The position numbers were made by a program, and so were the translations under genes. Source: Aliihoeflea sp. 40Bstr573 (lineage in GTDB: Bacteria > Pseudomonadota > Alphaproteobacteria > Rhizobiales > Rhizobiaceae). From it: 64,000 bases of DNA. Positions 1 to 10,253 of the stretch are shown piece by piece. The stretch spans positions 62,001 through 126,000 of the forward strand of contig NZ_JAAAMH010000011.1 of the NCBI RefSeq assembly GCF_024105655.1, given 5' to 3'. The notes under the pieces were generated by a model. The model saw only the letters and a list, made by a program, of their open reading frames with translations. It was not told the origin of the DNA and ran no database searches. The number at the start of each line of letters is the position of its first letter. Position 1 is the stretch's first letter.

Positions 1-965
1 CGCGGCAGGCCGGCGCCGACATCGTCCTTCTTGGCCATACCGCCGACGACCAGGCCGAAACGGTCGCGATGCGCCACGCTCGCGGTTCCGGCGACGGCCT
101 GCGCCGCGGCGATGCGGGCATGGCACCCGCCATGCTCTATCGCGACCGCACTTGGTTCGTGCGCCCGCTTCTGGGCACCTCACGCGCAGTTCTGCGCGAT
201 TGTTTGCGCGATGCCGGCCTCGGCTGGATCGACGACCCGAGCAATCGCGACCGCGCCTACGAGCGTGTCCGCATCCGCGAGTCTCGCCCGGAAGCACCGG
301 CGGACCCTGCCTCGCGGCTTGCCGACAGCGCCAGCGCAGCCGACCTTATCTCGTCCTCTATCACCCGTCCCGCGCCGGGCCTGCTGCGGCTCGACCCGGC
401 CATGCTCGCCAGCGATGGCTGCCTTACCGCGCTTCGCCTCCTGCTCGCCGTCTGCGGCGGGACGGAACACCTTCCAGATGAAGCGCGCGCGCAGGCCCTG
501 CTCGCCATGCTCGACCGGGAAAAAGCGCGCGCCACATTGTCGCGTGCGGTGGTCGACAAGCGTCACGGCTCGGTCTGGCTCCACCGCGAAAGCCGCGGCC
601 TTCCCGCGCCGGCGGCCCTTCCAGAGGACGCGATCTGGGACGGCCGCTTTCGCGCCGCCGCGCCGACCGGGAACGCGGAACTGATTGCGCCGGTCGGCAA
701 CGCCGCCGCCCATCTTGCCACCTGCGTCCCCCCCGGCGCCAGCCAAGCCCTTGTTATGGCTGCCTTGCGGGCCGAGCCGGGCATCTGGCGGGCCGGCTCG
801 TTCCAGCGGCAGACCGCCCCCGCGCAGCTTTGCCCGGTCCTTGCGCCCTGGAGGCTTTTCCTGCCGTCCTTCGACCTCGCGCCTGCCGCCGCCCTGCGAC
901 GTCTCTTTAGCCTTGCCGGCCTCCCGTCATCGCCTTGGCGCGACCACATTTTCCGCGGACCTTAA
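1..965 (+). CDS. tilS: tRNA(Ile)-lysidine synthetase, C-terminal part (5' end outside window)
   Basis: The gene is cut by the left edge of the window; the reading phase starts at base 3. TilS uses ATP to convert C34 of tRNA-Ile(CAU) to lysidine so that it reads AUA codons. The visible protein opens with LGHTADDQAET, the conserved HTADDQAET signature of the TilS N-type ATP pyrophosphatase domain. This is followed by the family's typical RGSGDGLRRGDAG and WIDDPSNRDRAYERVRIR segments. The C-terminal part is divergent, as is common in alphaproteobacteria. The N-terminal SGGxDS loop is not in the window. ftsH follows 109 bp downstream in the same direction, the usual tilS-ftsH order. The motifs are clear, so the call is confident. 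Confidence 0.93.
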   Translation, partial: RQAGADIVLLGHTADDQAETVAMRHARGSGDGLRRGDAGMAPAMLYRDRTWFVRPLLGTSRAVLRDCLRDAGLGWIDDPSNRDRAYERVRIRESRPEAPADPASRLADSASAADLISSSITRPAPGLLRLDPAMLASDGCLTALRLLLAVCGGTEHLPDEARAQALLAMLDREKARATLSRAVVDKRHGSVWLHRESRGLPAPAALPEDAIWDGRFRAAAPTGNAELIAPVGNAAAHLATCVPPGASQALVMAALRAEPGIWRAGSFQRQTAPAQLCPVLAPWRLFLPSFDLAPAAALRRLFSLAGLPSSPWRDHIFRGP

Positions 966-984
966 CCTCGCCGAAGAGCGGCGC

Positions 985-1013
985 TTGGCAAGGGTTCGCC
1001 AGCTTCCTATGTT
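985..1013 (+). promoter_or_regulatory. Predicted sigma70-type promoter of ftsH
   Basis: TTGGCA (985-990) and TATGTT (1008-1013) are separated by exactly 17 bases in the tilS-ftsH gap and lie 62 bases before the ftsH ATG. The -35 is preceded by C and the -10 by CC, close to the rhizobial CTTGAC/CTATAT pattern. This is a prediction from sequence only. Confidence 0.45.
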
Positions 1014-1074
1014 AGGCGCGAAGCTCTCAGCTTGGCACTTTGCCCGCGACCAGCGGGCATGAACGGGATGGACG

Positions 1075-3006
<1,932 letters not shown>

Positions 3007-3029
3007 TCCTCGGGATCATGAAATCGAAA

Positions 3030-3054
3030 GGCCGGGCTCGATGCCCGGCCTTTT
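3030..3054 (+). terminator. Rho-independent terminator of ftsH
   Basis: Perfect 8-bp stem GGCCGGGC / GCCCGGCC with a 5-base loop (3038-3042), followed by TTTT. It sits 24 bases after the ftsH stop and abuts the 3' end of the convergent racemase-like gene. Confidence 0.85.
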
Positions 3055-3058
3055 GCGT

Positions 3059-3769
3059 TCAGTAGACCCGCGGTGCCAGTCCGGACTGAAACCACGTCAC
3101 GAAGCTGGCGATGGAGAACACCGGCAGCCCGGTCGCCGCGCGGATATCAGCCGCATAGGGCACCATGTTGGTGCATTCGAGCACGATTGCGCCAAGGTCG
3201 GCATTGTCCGCCTGAAGTTCCTTCGCCGCCGCCACATTGTCGGCCCGCGCGGCCGCCACGTCGAGCGTCATCTCGTTGCCGAGGATCGCGCGGGTGAATT
3301 CGCGGCCACCCTCGGTCGAGCCGACCGGCGTTCCCGCCGGTACGCCCGCCCTTTCCAGATGAAGCGGCGTCAAAGTGGAACTCGAGATCGTCAGGATGCC
3401 TGCGCGCCTGCCCTTCGGCAGGAGCCGGTTCACCTGCGCCACCTGCATCAGCGACGAGGTCGCGACAGGCACGCCGACCGCTTCAGCGAGTTGTTCCTGG
3501 AATAGCGAGAGAAACCCGCAATTGGTGGTGATCCCGTCGACGCCGTCGGCGACGAGTTCGCGCGCAGCGGCGATGAAATCGTCCAGCAGTCCTTCGGCGT
3601 TTCGGCGCACAACCCGATCCGGAGAGGCCCCCCGCACGATCTTGTAGTGGACCGGGAACGGCCAGGAGAGCGCATTGCCCATGTCGCCGACGATGCGCGG
3701 AAACCGTGCCTCCAGCATCAGGATGCCAACCGCAGCTCCGTAGATCGCCTTGCCGCCCGTCGCCTGCAT
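3059..3769 (-). CDS. Aspartate/glutamate racemase superfamily protein
   Basis: A 236-residue cytosolic protein of the Asp/Glu/hydantoin racemase superfamily, PLP-independent enzymes that use two cysteines to abstract and donate the alpha proton. Both expected cysteines are present: Cys84 in TTNCGF and Cys199 in LECTNM. The start at 3769 is preceded by a GGAGG Shine-Dalgarno at good spacing; a longer in-frame extension to 3820 lacks one. It is divergent, across 94 bp, from an FAD amino-acid dehydrogenase followed by a TRAP transporter. This suggests racemisation of the imported substrate or interconversion of D and L forms. The specific substrate (aspartate, hydantoin, other) cannot be read from the sequence; a maleate isomerase-like or purely binding role is also possible. 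Confidence 0.8.
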   Translation of the reverse strand: MQATGGKAIYGAAVGILMLEARFPRIVGDMGNALSWPFPVHYKIVRGASPDRVVRRNAEGLLDDFIAAARELVADGVDGITTNCGFLSLFQEQLAEAVGVPVATSSLMQVAQVNRLLPKGRRAGILTISSSTLTPLHLERAGVPAGTPVGSTEGGREFTRAILGNEMTLDVAAARADNVAAAKELQADNADLGAIVLECTNMVPYAADIRAATGLPVFSIASFVTWFQSGLAPRVY

Positions 3770-3863
3770 GTCGTGCCTCCGTCTCGCGCCCTGCTCATGC
3801 CACGCCGGTGGAAATGTCACCAGACGGCTTGACCGGAAGAAGGGCTTCGGTCGCTATTCGCGC

Positions 3864-5120
3864 ATGGAAAAATCTTCGAATGCAAAGCCGATCGCAATCG
3901 TCGGCGCGGGCATCGTCGGCGTGTCGACGGCCATCTGGCTGCAGCGCGCCGGCCATGACGTCATCCTCGTCGACCGGGCCGGCCCCGGCGAAGGCACGAG
4001 CTATGGCAATGGCGGCGTTCTGGCCTCGGCGGCAATCGTCCCGGTCACGGTTCCCGGCCTCTTGAAGAAGGCGCCGGGGATGCTCTTCAGCCGAGAGCAG
4101 CCGCTCTTCCTCAAATGGTCCTATCTGCCGCGCCTAGCGCCCTGGCTGCGCCGCTATCTCGCCCACGCAACCGCCGACGAGGCGCGCCGCATCGCCACCG
4201 CCCTGCACCCAATCATCGGCGACAGCCTTGCCGACCACCAGGCGCTGTCGGCTGGCACCGACGCAGCCAGATGGCTGGTCCCGTCCGACTACGTGTTTCT
4301 TTACCGCGACCGTGCGGCCTTTGCCGCCGACGCCTTCGGCTGGTCCATTCGGCGCAGCCACGGTTTCGAATGGGACGAACTCGAAGGCCCCGATCTTCGG
4401 GCCTACGACCCGGTCTTCGCGCCGGCGAACGGATTCTGGGTGCGCCTGAAAGACCATGGCCGCATCGCCGACCCCGGCCGCTACGTGAAGGACCTTGCCG
4501 CCCATGCCGAGGCAAACGGCGCGCGCATCGTCAGGGCGCATGTGGACGATTTCGTCATCGAGAACGGGCGCGTCACCGGCCTGCGGGCCGGCGGCGATAC
4601 GATCCCCTGTTCCGGCGTCGTACTGACGACCGGCGTCTGGTCGAAGGCGCTTGCCGCAAAGCTCGGTGTCAACGTGCCGCTCGAAAGCGAGCGCGGCTAT
4701 CATTTGGAGCTGTGGGAGCCGAGCGCCATGCCCCGTTCGCCGGCGATGATCGCGGCGGCGAAGTTCGTCGTCACGCCGATGGAGAACCGGCTTCGCCTTG
4801 CCGGCATCGTCGAGTTCGGCGGGCTCGACGCGCCGCCCTCGCGCGCGCCCTTCGATCTCTTGATGCGCAACATTCGGGCCGCGATCCCTGACCTGACCTG
4901 GAAGGAGACGAAGGAATGGATGGGCCATCGCCCAGCCCCGTCGGACTCGATTCCGCTTATCGGGCCTGCGCCGAAGATCGCCGGCGCCTGGCTGGGCTTT
5001 GGCCATCACCATGTCGGCCTGACCGGCGGGCCGAAGACCGGCCGTTTGCTGGCGCAGCTTATTTCTGGCAGCAAGCCGAATATTGACCTTGCGCCCTACG
5101 CCCCCGCGCGCTTTGATTGA
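3864..5120 (+). CDS. FAD-dependent oxidoreductase, D-amino acid dehydrogenase (DadA) type
   Basis: 418 residues, the usual DadA size. An N-terminal Rossmann fold carries GAGIVGVSTA (from residue 14) and ends in the acidic ILVDRAG segment that binds the FAD ribose. The C-terminus carries the family's FGHHHVGLTGGPKTGRL region. The DadA family oxidises D-amino acids to 2-oxo acids and ammonia via imino acids, passing electrons to the respiratory chain. ATG at 3864 is the first in-frame start next to the Rossmann strand; upstream extension is poor. It is first in a run with the TRAP genes (56 bp to the binding protein) and divergent from a racemase-like gene. The context supports oxidation of an imported amino-acid-like compound. 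Hydroxyproline, sarcosine or another N-substituted amino acid cannot be excluded. Confidence 0.85.
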   Translation: MEKSSNAKPIAIVGAGIVGVSTAIWLQRAGHDVILVDRAGPGEGTSYGNGGVLASAAIVPVTVPGLLKKAPGMLFSREQPLFLKWSYLPRLAPWLRRYLAHATADEARRIATALHPIIGDSLADHQALSAGTDAARWLVPSDYVFLYRDRAAFAADAFGWSIRRSHGFEWDELEGPDLRAYDPVFAPANGFWVRLKDHGRIADPGRYVKDLAAHAEANGARIVRAHVDDFVIENGRVTGLRAGGDTIPCSGVVLTTGVWSKALAAKLGVNVPLESERGYHLELWEPSAMPRSPAMIAAAKFVVTPMENRLRLAGIVEFGGLDAPPSRAPFDLLMRNIRAAIPDLTWKETKEWMGHRPAPSDSIPLIGPAPKIAGAWLGFGHHHVGLTGGPKTGRLLAQLISGSKPNIDLAPYAPARFD

Positions 5121-5176
5121 AGCTTGAAGTTTCTCGTCAGAAGAACGGCCTCGAAGGCATCAGGAGAGGGTTGAAC

Positions 5177-6151
5177 ATGAAGAAGATCGCATCCGTGCTG
5201 GCATCCACCGCCATCGTGTCGATGGCGTCAGGCGCCGCATTCGCCGAAAAGTGGGATATGCCGCTCGCCTATCCGGCGACGAATTTCCACTCCGAGAACG
5301 CAGCCATGTTCGCGCAGTGCGTGACCGACGCCACCGGCGGCGAACTGGAGATCGTCACCCACCCGAACGGCGCTCTGTTCGCCGGCAACGACATCAAGCG
5401 CGCCATCCAGACCGGCCAGGCACCGATCGGCGAACGCCTGATTTCGGCCCATGCCAACGAGAACCCGCTCTTCGGCGTTGATTCCATCCCCTTCCTCGCC
5501 ACCTCCTTCGACGAATCTCACAAGCTGTGGGACGCCGCCTCCGAGGAGATGGCCAAGGTGCTCGACGAGCAGAACCTCGTCTATCTCTATGCCGTCGCAT
5601 GGCCGCCGCAGGGTCTCTACGCCAAGAAGGAGATCAACTCGGCCGCCGATCTCCAGGGCGTTAAGTTCCGCGCCTACAACGCCGCCACCGCCCGCATTGC
5701 CGACCTCGCCGGCATGGCGCCGGTACAGATCGAGGCCGCCGAACTCAGCCAGGCGCTCGCGACCGGCGTGGTCGAGAGCTTCGTTTCGTCGGGCTCGACC
5801 GGCGTCGATTCCAAGGTATGGGAAAGCCTGACCCATTTCTACGACGTTCAGGCCTGGCTTCCGCGCAACGTCGTCTTCGCCAACAAGGACGCCTTCGAGG
5901 CCCTCAGCGATGAGGTCCGCACGGCGGTCACCACCTGCGCAGACGAAGCGGGCACCGCCGGCAACGCCAAGGCCGAGGAACTGACCGCCGGCTATCTGAA
6001 GACGCTTGAGGAGAACGGCATGACCGTCGCCAAGCCGTCCGAAGAGCTGCGCGCAGAGCTCGCCGCCTTCGGCGAGACGATGACGAACGAGTGGGTCGAA
6101 AGCGCCGGCGAAGTCGGAGCGTCGATCGTCGAGGACTACCGCGCCCAGTAA
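5177..6151 (+). CDS. TRAP transporter substrate-binding protein (DctP family)
   Basis: 324-residue periplasmic binding protein. The first ~23 residues (MKKIASVLASTAIVSMASGA...AFA) form a clear Sec signal peptide. The mature part has the DctP pattern, including the LQGVKFRAYN region where the carboxylate-binding arginine is expected, and FVSSGSTGVDSKVWES. It captures an organic or amino acid for the DctQ/DctM permease. The start at 5177 follows AGGAGAGGG; an upstream in-frame start would destroy the signal peptide. A terminator-like hairpin between this gene and dctQ may keep binding-protein expression above that of the permease. The ligand is unknown; the adjacent dehydrogenase suggests an amino acid or derivative. 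Confidence 0.93.
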   Translation: MKKIASVLASTAIVSMASGAAFAEKWDMPLAYPATNFHSENAAMFAQCVTDATGGELEIVTHPNGALFAGNDIKRAIQTGQAPIGERLISAHANENPLFGVDSIPFLATSFDESHKLWDAASEEMAKVLDEQNLVYLYAVAWPPQGLYAKKEINSAADLQGVKFRAYNAATARIADLAGMAPVQIEAAELSQALATGVVESFVSSGSTGVDSKVWESLTHFYDVQAWLPRNVVFANKDAFEALSDEVRTAVTTCADEAGTAGNAKAEELTAGYLKTLEENGMTVAKPSEELRAELAAFGETMTNEWVESAGEVGASIVEDYRAQ

Positions 6152-6166
6152 GCGCGCATCGAACGG

Positions 6167-6200
6167 GGGCCCGGCGGCGCGCCGGGTCCTCATTTTCTTT
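6167..6200 (+). terminator. Intra-operon hairpin after dctP, probable attenuator
   Basis: Nine-pair stem GGGCCCGGC (6167-6175) / GCCGGGTCC (6181-6189) with one G-U pair, loop of 5, then TCATTTTCTTTT. It lies between the binding-protein and permease genes and resembles a leaky rho-independent terminator. Confidence 0.65.
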
Positions 6201-6220
6201 TCCGGCTAGCGGAGCAGGAC

Positions 6221-6754
6221 ATGAATGGCGCGGGGCGCGTGATACGCCGGTCGCTCGATGCGATCTATGACGGTGCCGGCCTTCTTGCCGCTGTTTGCCT
6301 CGTCGCGATCCTGATCGTGATCATGGTGCAGGTGGGCGCGCGCTGGATGGGCGTCACGATCCATGGCCCGGCCGAATATGCCGGCTATCTAATGGCGGCC
6401 GCCTCCTTCCTCGCCTTCGCCCACACGCTGAACCGCGGCGCCCACATCCGCGTCGGACTTTTGATGAACCTTCTGGGCGAGCGTCGCTTCTGGGCCGAGC
6501 TCTGGTGCCTTCTGGTCGCCTCGGCGGCGAGCATCTTCCTTGCCTGGTACGCCTGCAAGGCAGTCTACTGGTCCTGGAAGCTTGGCGACATCAGCCAGGC
6601 GCAGGACGCCACCCCGCTCTGGATCGTGCAGACCCCGGTCGCCGTGGGCGCGATCATCCTCGCCGTCTGCTTTGTCGACAATCTCGCAACCCTCCTCGTG
6701 ACCGGCCGGGACAACATCCGCCCCGACCTCGGCGAACAGAGCCGGGCGGAATAG
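6221..6754 (+). CDS. TRAP transporter small permease (DctQ family)
   Basis: 177 residues with four predicted membrane helices (roughly 22-44, 55-75, 92-115 and 132-155), the standard DctQ topology. It contains the family-typical GPAEYAGYLMAAASFLAFAHTLNRGAHIRV segment (described here as residues ~49-78). It pairs with the large permease encoded 4 bp downstream to form the membrane part of a sodium-driven TRAP importer. ATG at 6221 follows GGAGCAGGAC. Function is clear at family level; the substrate is not. Confidence 0.93.
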   Translation: MNGAGRVIRRSLDAIYDGAGLLAAVCLVAILIVIMVQVGARWMGVTIHGPAEYAGYLMAAASFLAFAHTLNRGAHIRVGLLMNLLGERRFWAELWCLLVASAASIFLAWYACKAVYWSWKLGDISQAQDATPLWIVQTPVAVGAIILAVCFVDNLATLLVTGRDNIRPDLGEQSRAE

Positions 6755-6758
6755 GTCA

Positions 6759-8084
6759 ATGGAACAGTTCTACGCGATCGGCCTCTTTCTCTTCGTCCTC
6801 TTCATCCTGCTCGGCTCCGGCGTCTGGATCGGCCTTGCGCTGCTCGGCGTCGCCTATGTCGGCATGGAGATGTTCACGGTGCGCCCGACCGGCGACGCGA
6901 TGATGACCGTCGTCTGGCGATCCGCCTCATCCTGGACGCTGACGGCCCTGCCGATGTTCATCTGGATGGGCGAGATTCTCTTTCGCACGCGCCTGTCGGA
7001 AGACATGTTCAAGGGCCTTGCGCCCTGGATGGCGCGGCTTCCCGGCGGGCTGATGCACACCAACATCGCCGGATGCGCGGTTTTCGCCGCCGTTTCGGGC
7101 TCCTCGGCCGCCACGCTCACGACCGTCGGCAAGATGACGATCCCCGAACTGCGCAGGCGGCAGTATCCCGAGCGCATGGTGATCGGCACGCTGGCCGGCG
7201 CGGCCACGCTCGGCCTGATGATCCCGCCATCGCTGACGCTCATCGTCTACGGCGTCTCGATCAACGAATCGATCACATCGCTGTTCATCGCCGGCATCAT
7301 TCCCGGCCTCGTCCTCGCCGGTCTCTTCATGCTCTACGTGGTTGCAGTCTCGCAGCTCTCGAAGAGCTACAATCCGACGCCCGAGCCGAAGATCAGCTTC
7401 ATGGAAAAGGTCAAGCTTTCGCGCTTCCTTGTCCCGGTCCTGCTCCTGATCCTGCTCGTCATCGGCTCGATGTATACCGGCATTGCGACTGCGACGGAGG
7501 CTGCCGCCATTGGCGTCGTCGGCGCGCTGGTGCTCGCCGCCGCCCAGCGCTCGCTCACCTGGTCCGTCTTCGTCGAAAGCCTGATGGGCGCGACGCGGAC
7601 ATCGGCGATGATCGCGCTGATCCTCGCCGGCGCCGCCTTCCTGACGCTCGCCATGGGCTTCACCGGCCTGCCGCGCGGGCTAGCCGCCTTCATCGCCTCG
7701 ATGGAACTGACCCAGTTCCAGCTCATCATGGTGCTGATGGTGTTCTACATCATCCTCGGCTGCTTCCTCGATGGCATCTCCATCGTGGTCCTGACCATTG
7801 CCATCGTCGAACCAATGGTGCGCCAGGCCGGCATCGACCTGATCTGGTTCGGCATCTTCGTCGTCGTGGTGGTCGAGATGGCGCAGATCACGCCGCCCAT
7901 CGGCTTCAACCTCTTCGTGCTGCAGGGCATGACCGGCCACCCGATGAGCTATATCGCCCGGGCGGCCCTTCCGATGTTCCTGATCATGTTTGGCATGATC
8001 CTTCTGCTGGTCGCCTTCCCTGAACTGGCGACATGGTTGCCCGAACAGGTTCGCCCGGTCCGTGGCGTGGCGCCGGCGGCGTGA
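6759..8084 (+). CDS. TRAP transporter large permease (DctM family)
   Basis: 441 residues with about 12 hydrophobic helices, the catalytic ion-coupled transport subunit. Characteristic features visible are FAAVSGSSAATLTTVGKM, GTLAGAATLGLMIPPS and the C-terminal VEMAQITPPIGFNLFVLQG. It starts 4 bp after dctQ. Its stop overlaps the GTG start of the next membrane-protein gene (GTGA at 8081-8084), which implies translational coupling of a fourth component to the TRAP system. Confidence 0.95.
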   Translation: MEQFYAIGLFLFVLFILLGSGVWIGLALLGVAYVGMEMFTVRPTGDAMMTVVWRSASSWTLTALPMFIWMGEILFRTRLSEDMFKGLAPWMARLPGGLMHTNIAGCAVFAAVSGSSAATLTTVGKMTIPELRRRQYPERMVIGTLAGAATLGLMIPPSLTLIVYGVSINESITSLFIAGIIPGLVLAGLFMLYVVAVSQLSKSYNPTPEPKISFMEKVKLSRFLVPVLLLILLVIGSMYTGIATATEAAAIGVVGALVLAAAQRSLTWSVFVESLMGATRTSAMIALILAGAAFLTLAMGFTGLPRGLAAFIASMELTQFQLIMVLMVFYIILGCFLDGISIVVLTIAIVEPMVRQAGIDLIWFGIFVVVVVEMAQITPPIGFNLFVLQGMTGHPMSYIARAALPMFLIMFGMILLLVAFPELATWLPEQVRPVRGVAPAA

Positions 8085-9007
8085 CGCTTCTGCGGCTGGC
8101 GGCCCGCCAAGGCCGCGCGATCCTGATTGCCGGTCTCGTGGTCGGCATCGGCTTTCCCGCCCTGGCCTTCGCGATGCGGCCCTGGATACCCGAGCTTGTT
8201 GCGGCCATGCTCTTCGTCGCCGCGCTTCGCATCGGACCCCGCGCCGCCTTCGGTGCCGCGCGCGACTTCGGCGCCGCCGTCGGCATCGCCGGTCTCTATC
8301 AGGTCGTCTTCCCCCTGGTCGCCATTGCGTTGTTCCTTGCACTCGGCTGGAACGGCGTCTTCGCCACGGCGATTATCCTCATGCTCGCAGCCTCGCCGAT
8401 CTCCGGCAGTCCCAACATCACGCTGATGACCGGCAACGATCCGGCACCCGCGCTGCGCCAGCTCGTGATCGGCACCGCGCTCCTGCCCCTGACCGTCATT
8501 CCCGTCTTCTGGCTGACGCCCGATCTCGGCAATCTGTCGGACGTCTTCGCCGCCGCCGCGCGACTTCTGGCGCTGATCCTCGCCGCGACCGGCCTCGGCT
8601 TCGCCATCCGCGCGACCGTCCTGCGCGATCCGGAACCCGAAACGCTCGCGGCCATCGACGGTGCGTCGGCGATCCTCATGGGCGTGGTGGTGGTCGGGCT
8701 GATGTCGGCGGTGGGACCGGCGATCTTCGACGATCCGGCCGGACTGGCGGTCGCGCTCGTCATCGTCTTCGCGGCGAATTTCGGCCTTCAGCTCGCCGCC
8801 GCAACGGCCCTGCGCGCAAGCGGCCGCCGCCATCTGGCCGCCCCGCTCGGCATCGTCGCGGGCAACCGCAACATCGCGCTTTTCATCGCCGCCCTGCCGG
8901 CAGCGGTGACCGACCCGCTGTTGCTCTTCATCGGCTGCTACCAGATCCCGATGTATTTGACGCCGATTCTGCTGGGTCGGTTTTACAGGCGAGAAACGGC
9001 CCTATAG
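8081..9007 (+). CDS. Polytopic membrane protein, bile acid:Na+ symporter-like
   Basis: 308 residues starting at GTG 8081, which overlaps the dctM stop as GTGA. Eight to ten hydrophobic helices are visible. The sequence has two features resembling the BASS/BART transporter superfamily: the polar break ILMLAASPISGSPNITLMTG, and near the C-terminus GNRNIALFIAALP, close to the GNRN signature of that group. The tight overlap indicates co-translation with the TRAP permease. It may be a second transporter or exporter for the same metabolite. Family assignment is moderate and no substrate can be given. Confidence 0.6.
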   Translation: MTLLRLAARQGRAILIAGLVVGIGFPALAFAMRPWIPELVAAMLFVAALRIGPRAAFGAARDFGAAVGIAGLYQVVFPLVAIALFLALGWNGVFATAIILMLAASPISGSPNITLMTGNDPAPALRQLVIGTALLPLTVIPVFWLTPDLGNLSDVFAAAARLLALILAATGLGFAIRATVLRDPEPETLAAIDGASAILMGVVVVGLMSAVGPAIFDDPAGLAVALVIVFAANFGLQLAAATALRASGRRHLAAPLGIVAGNRNIALFIAALPAAVTDPLLLFIGCYQIPMYLTPILLGRFYRRETAL

Positions 9008-9067
9008 GCCCCGCCCGGTTCGCGTCAGAGCGGCCGCCATTTGCAGGCCGCCCTGACGGAAATGCAA

Positions 9068-9412
9068 TCAGCCCTGGGCGGCGATCACGATGATCTCGAC
9101 CTTGTACTTCGGCGCCGCGAGCTTCGCTTCGCCGGTCGCGCGCGCGGGCGTGTTCGCCTTGTCGACCCAGGCGTCCCATGCTTCGTTCATCTCGGCGAAG
9201 TTCGCCATGTCGTCGAGCCAGATCTGGGCCGAGAGGATGCGCGACTTGGACGAGCCTGACAGCGCCAGCAGCCGGTCGACCTCCTTGAGGATCGATTCGG
9301 TCTGCGCCTTCACCGTGTCGCCGTCGCCGACCTGTCCGGCGAGATAGACGACGCCGTTGTGGATGTTGGCCTGGCTCATGCGCGGGCCGGTTTCGTGCCG
9401 GGTGATGGTCAT
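9068..9412 (-). CDS. RidA/YjgF family reactive-imine deaminase-like protein
   Basis: 114-residue protein of the Rid family. The family includes enzymes that hydrolyse reactive enamines and imines released by PLP- or FAD-dependent amino-acid enzymes. The segment YLAGQVG and the Arg in PARATGEAKLAAPKYKVEI, at the place of the active-site Arg105 of RidA, are present, so hydrolase activity is plausible. The start at 9412 follows AAGGA. It is the last gene of the seven-gene minus-strand run (67 bp after the nitrilase gene). It also lies end-to-end with the D-amino-acid dehydrogenase/TRAP unit, so it could serve either pathway. Confidence 0.85.
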   Translation of the reverse strand: MTITRHETGPRMSQANIHNGVVYLAGQVGDGDTVKAQTESILKEVDRLLALSGSSKSRILSAQIWLDDMANFAEMNEAWDAWVDKANTPARATGEAKLAAPKYKVEIIVIAAQG

Positions 9413-9479
9413 GGGAGTATCCTTCCGAGAAATTCCAGCAAGAGTGTGAAGCGGCTTTGCGTTCGGAATTTCGATATGG

Positions 9480-10253
9480 TCATGGGTTCATGTCTGCGAG
9501 ATAGCTGTTCGCTTCCGCCGAGGCTTGGTAGCGGCTCGGGTCGATCTGTGCAACGAGAAGCGCCTCGCCGCTCTCGCCGGCCTGCGCCAGCAGAGTTCCG
9601 TCCGGTGCGACGATCGCCGACAGGCCGGCATAGGCGAAGCGCTCGTCCGCCCCGCAATGATCCACATAGGCAAGGAAGACCTGGTTCTCGAAGGCGCGCA
9701 CCGGCACCATCTTGCGCGCGATGAAGGCGTCGTGGTCGCTCGCCGGCAACGCGGTCGGCACCAGCACGACGTCGACGCCCGCCCTTGCCAGCCGCCGCAC
9801 GTTTTCGGGAAACTCGACATCGTAGCAGATCAGGATGCCGAACTTCAGCCCGCCGCGCTCGAAGGTCACGGCATCGGGCTTGGCCTGTTCGAACAGCCCG
9901 CGCTCATAGGGCCCGTAGAGATTGCACTTGCGGTAGATCGTCGGCACCGCTTCGCCGTCCACGAACACCGCGCTGTTGCGCAGCGTCTCACCGTCGCGCT
10001 CGGAGAAGCCGGCGAGGACGGCGACGCCGGTCTGCGCCGCGATCTCGGACAGCCGCGCGACTTGCGCGCCTTCGGACGTCTCGGCTTTTTCGCGCACGGC
10101 GCGCCCGGCGCCATAGCCCGTCAGCGCCAGTTCCGGCGCGATCAGGATCGACGCGCCCTTGGCCGCCGCCTCGCGTGCCGCGCGCTCGATCTTCGCAAGG
10201 TTGGCGCCGACGTCGCCCGGCACGCTTTCCATCTGGTACGCGGCGATCTTCAT
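9480..10253 (-). CDS. Carbon-nitrogen hydrolase (nitrilase superfamily)
   Basis: 257 residues, standard length for a stand-alone nitrilase-fold amidase. The full catalytic set is visible: Glu41 (IAPELALTGYG), Lys109 (YRKCNLYG) and Cys143 (ILICYDVEFPE). These enzymes hydrolyse linear amides, carbamoyl groups or nitriles; close branches include N-carbamoylputrescine amidase and omega-amidase. The start ATG at 10253 overlaps the stop of the upstream ABC permease (TGATG), so the two are translationally coupled. With a ureohydrolase and polyamine-type importer in the same run, a role in degrading an imported guanidino, ureido or amide compound is a reasonable inference; the actual substrate is unknown. 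Confidence 0.9.
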   Translation of the reverse strand: MKIAAYQMESVPGDVGANLAKIERAAREAAAKGASILIAPELALTGYGAGRAVREKAETSEGAQVARLSEIAAQTGVAVLAGFSERDGETLRNSAVFVDGEAVPTIYRKCNLYGPYERGLFEQAKPDAVTFERGGLKFGILICYDVEFPENVRRLARAGVDVVLVPTALPASDHDAFIARKMVPVRAFENQVFLAYVDHCGADERFAYAGLSAIVAPDGTLLAQAGESGEALLVAQIDPSRYQASAEANSYLADMNP

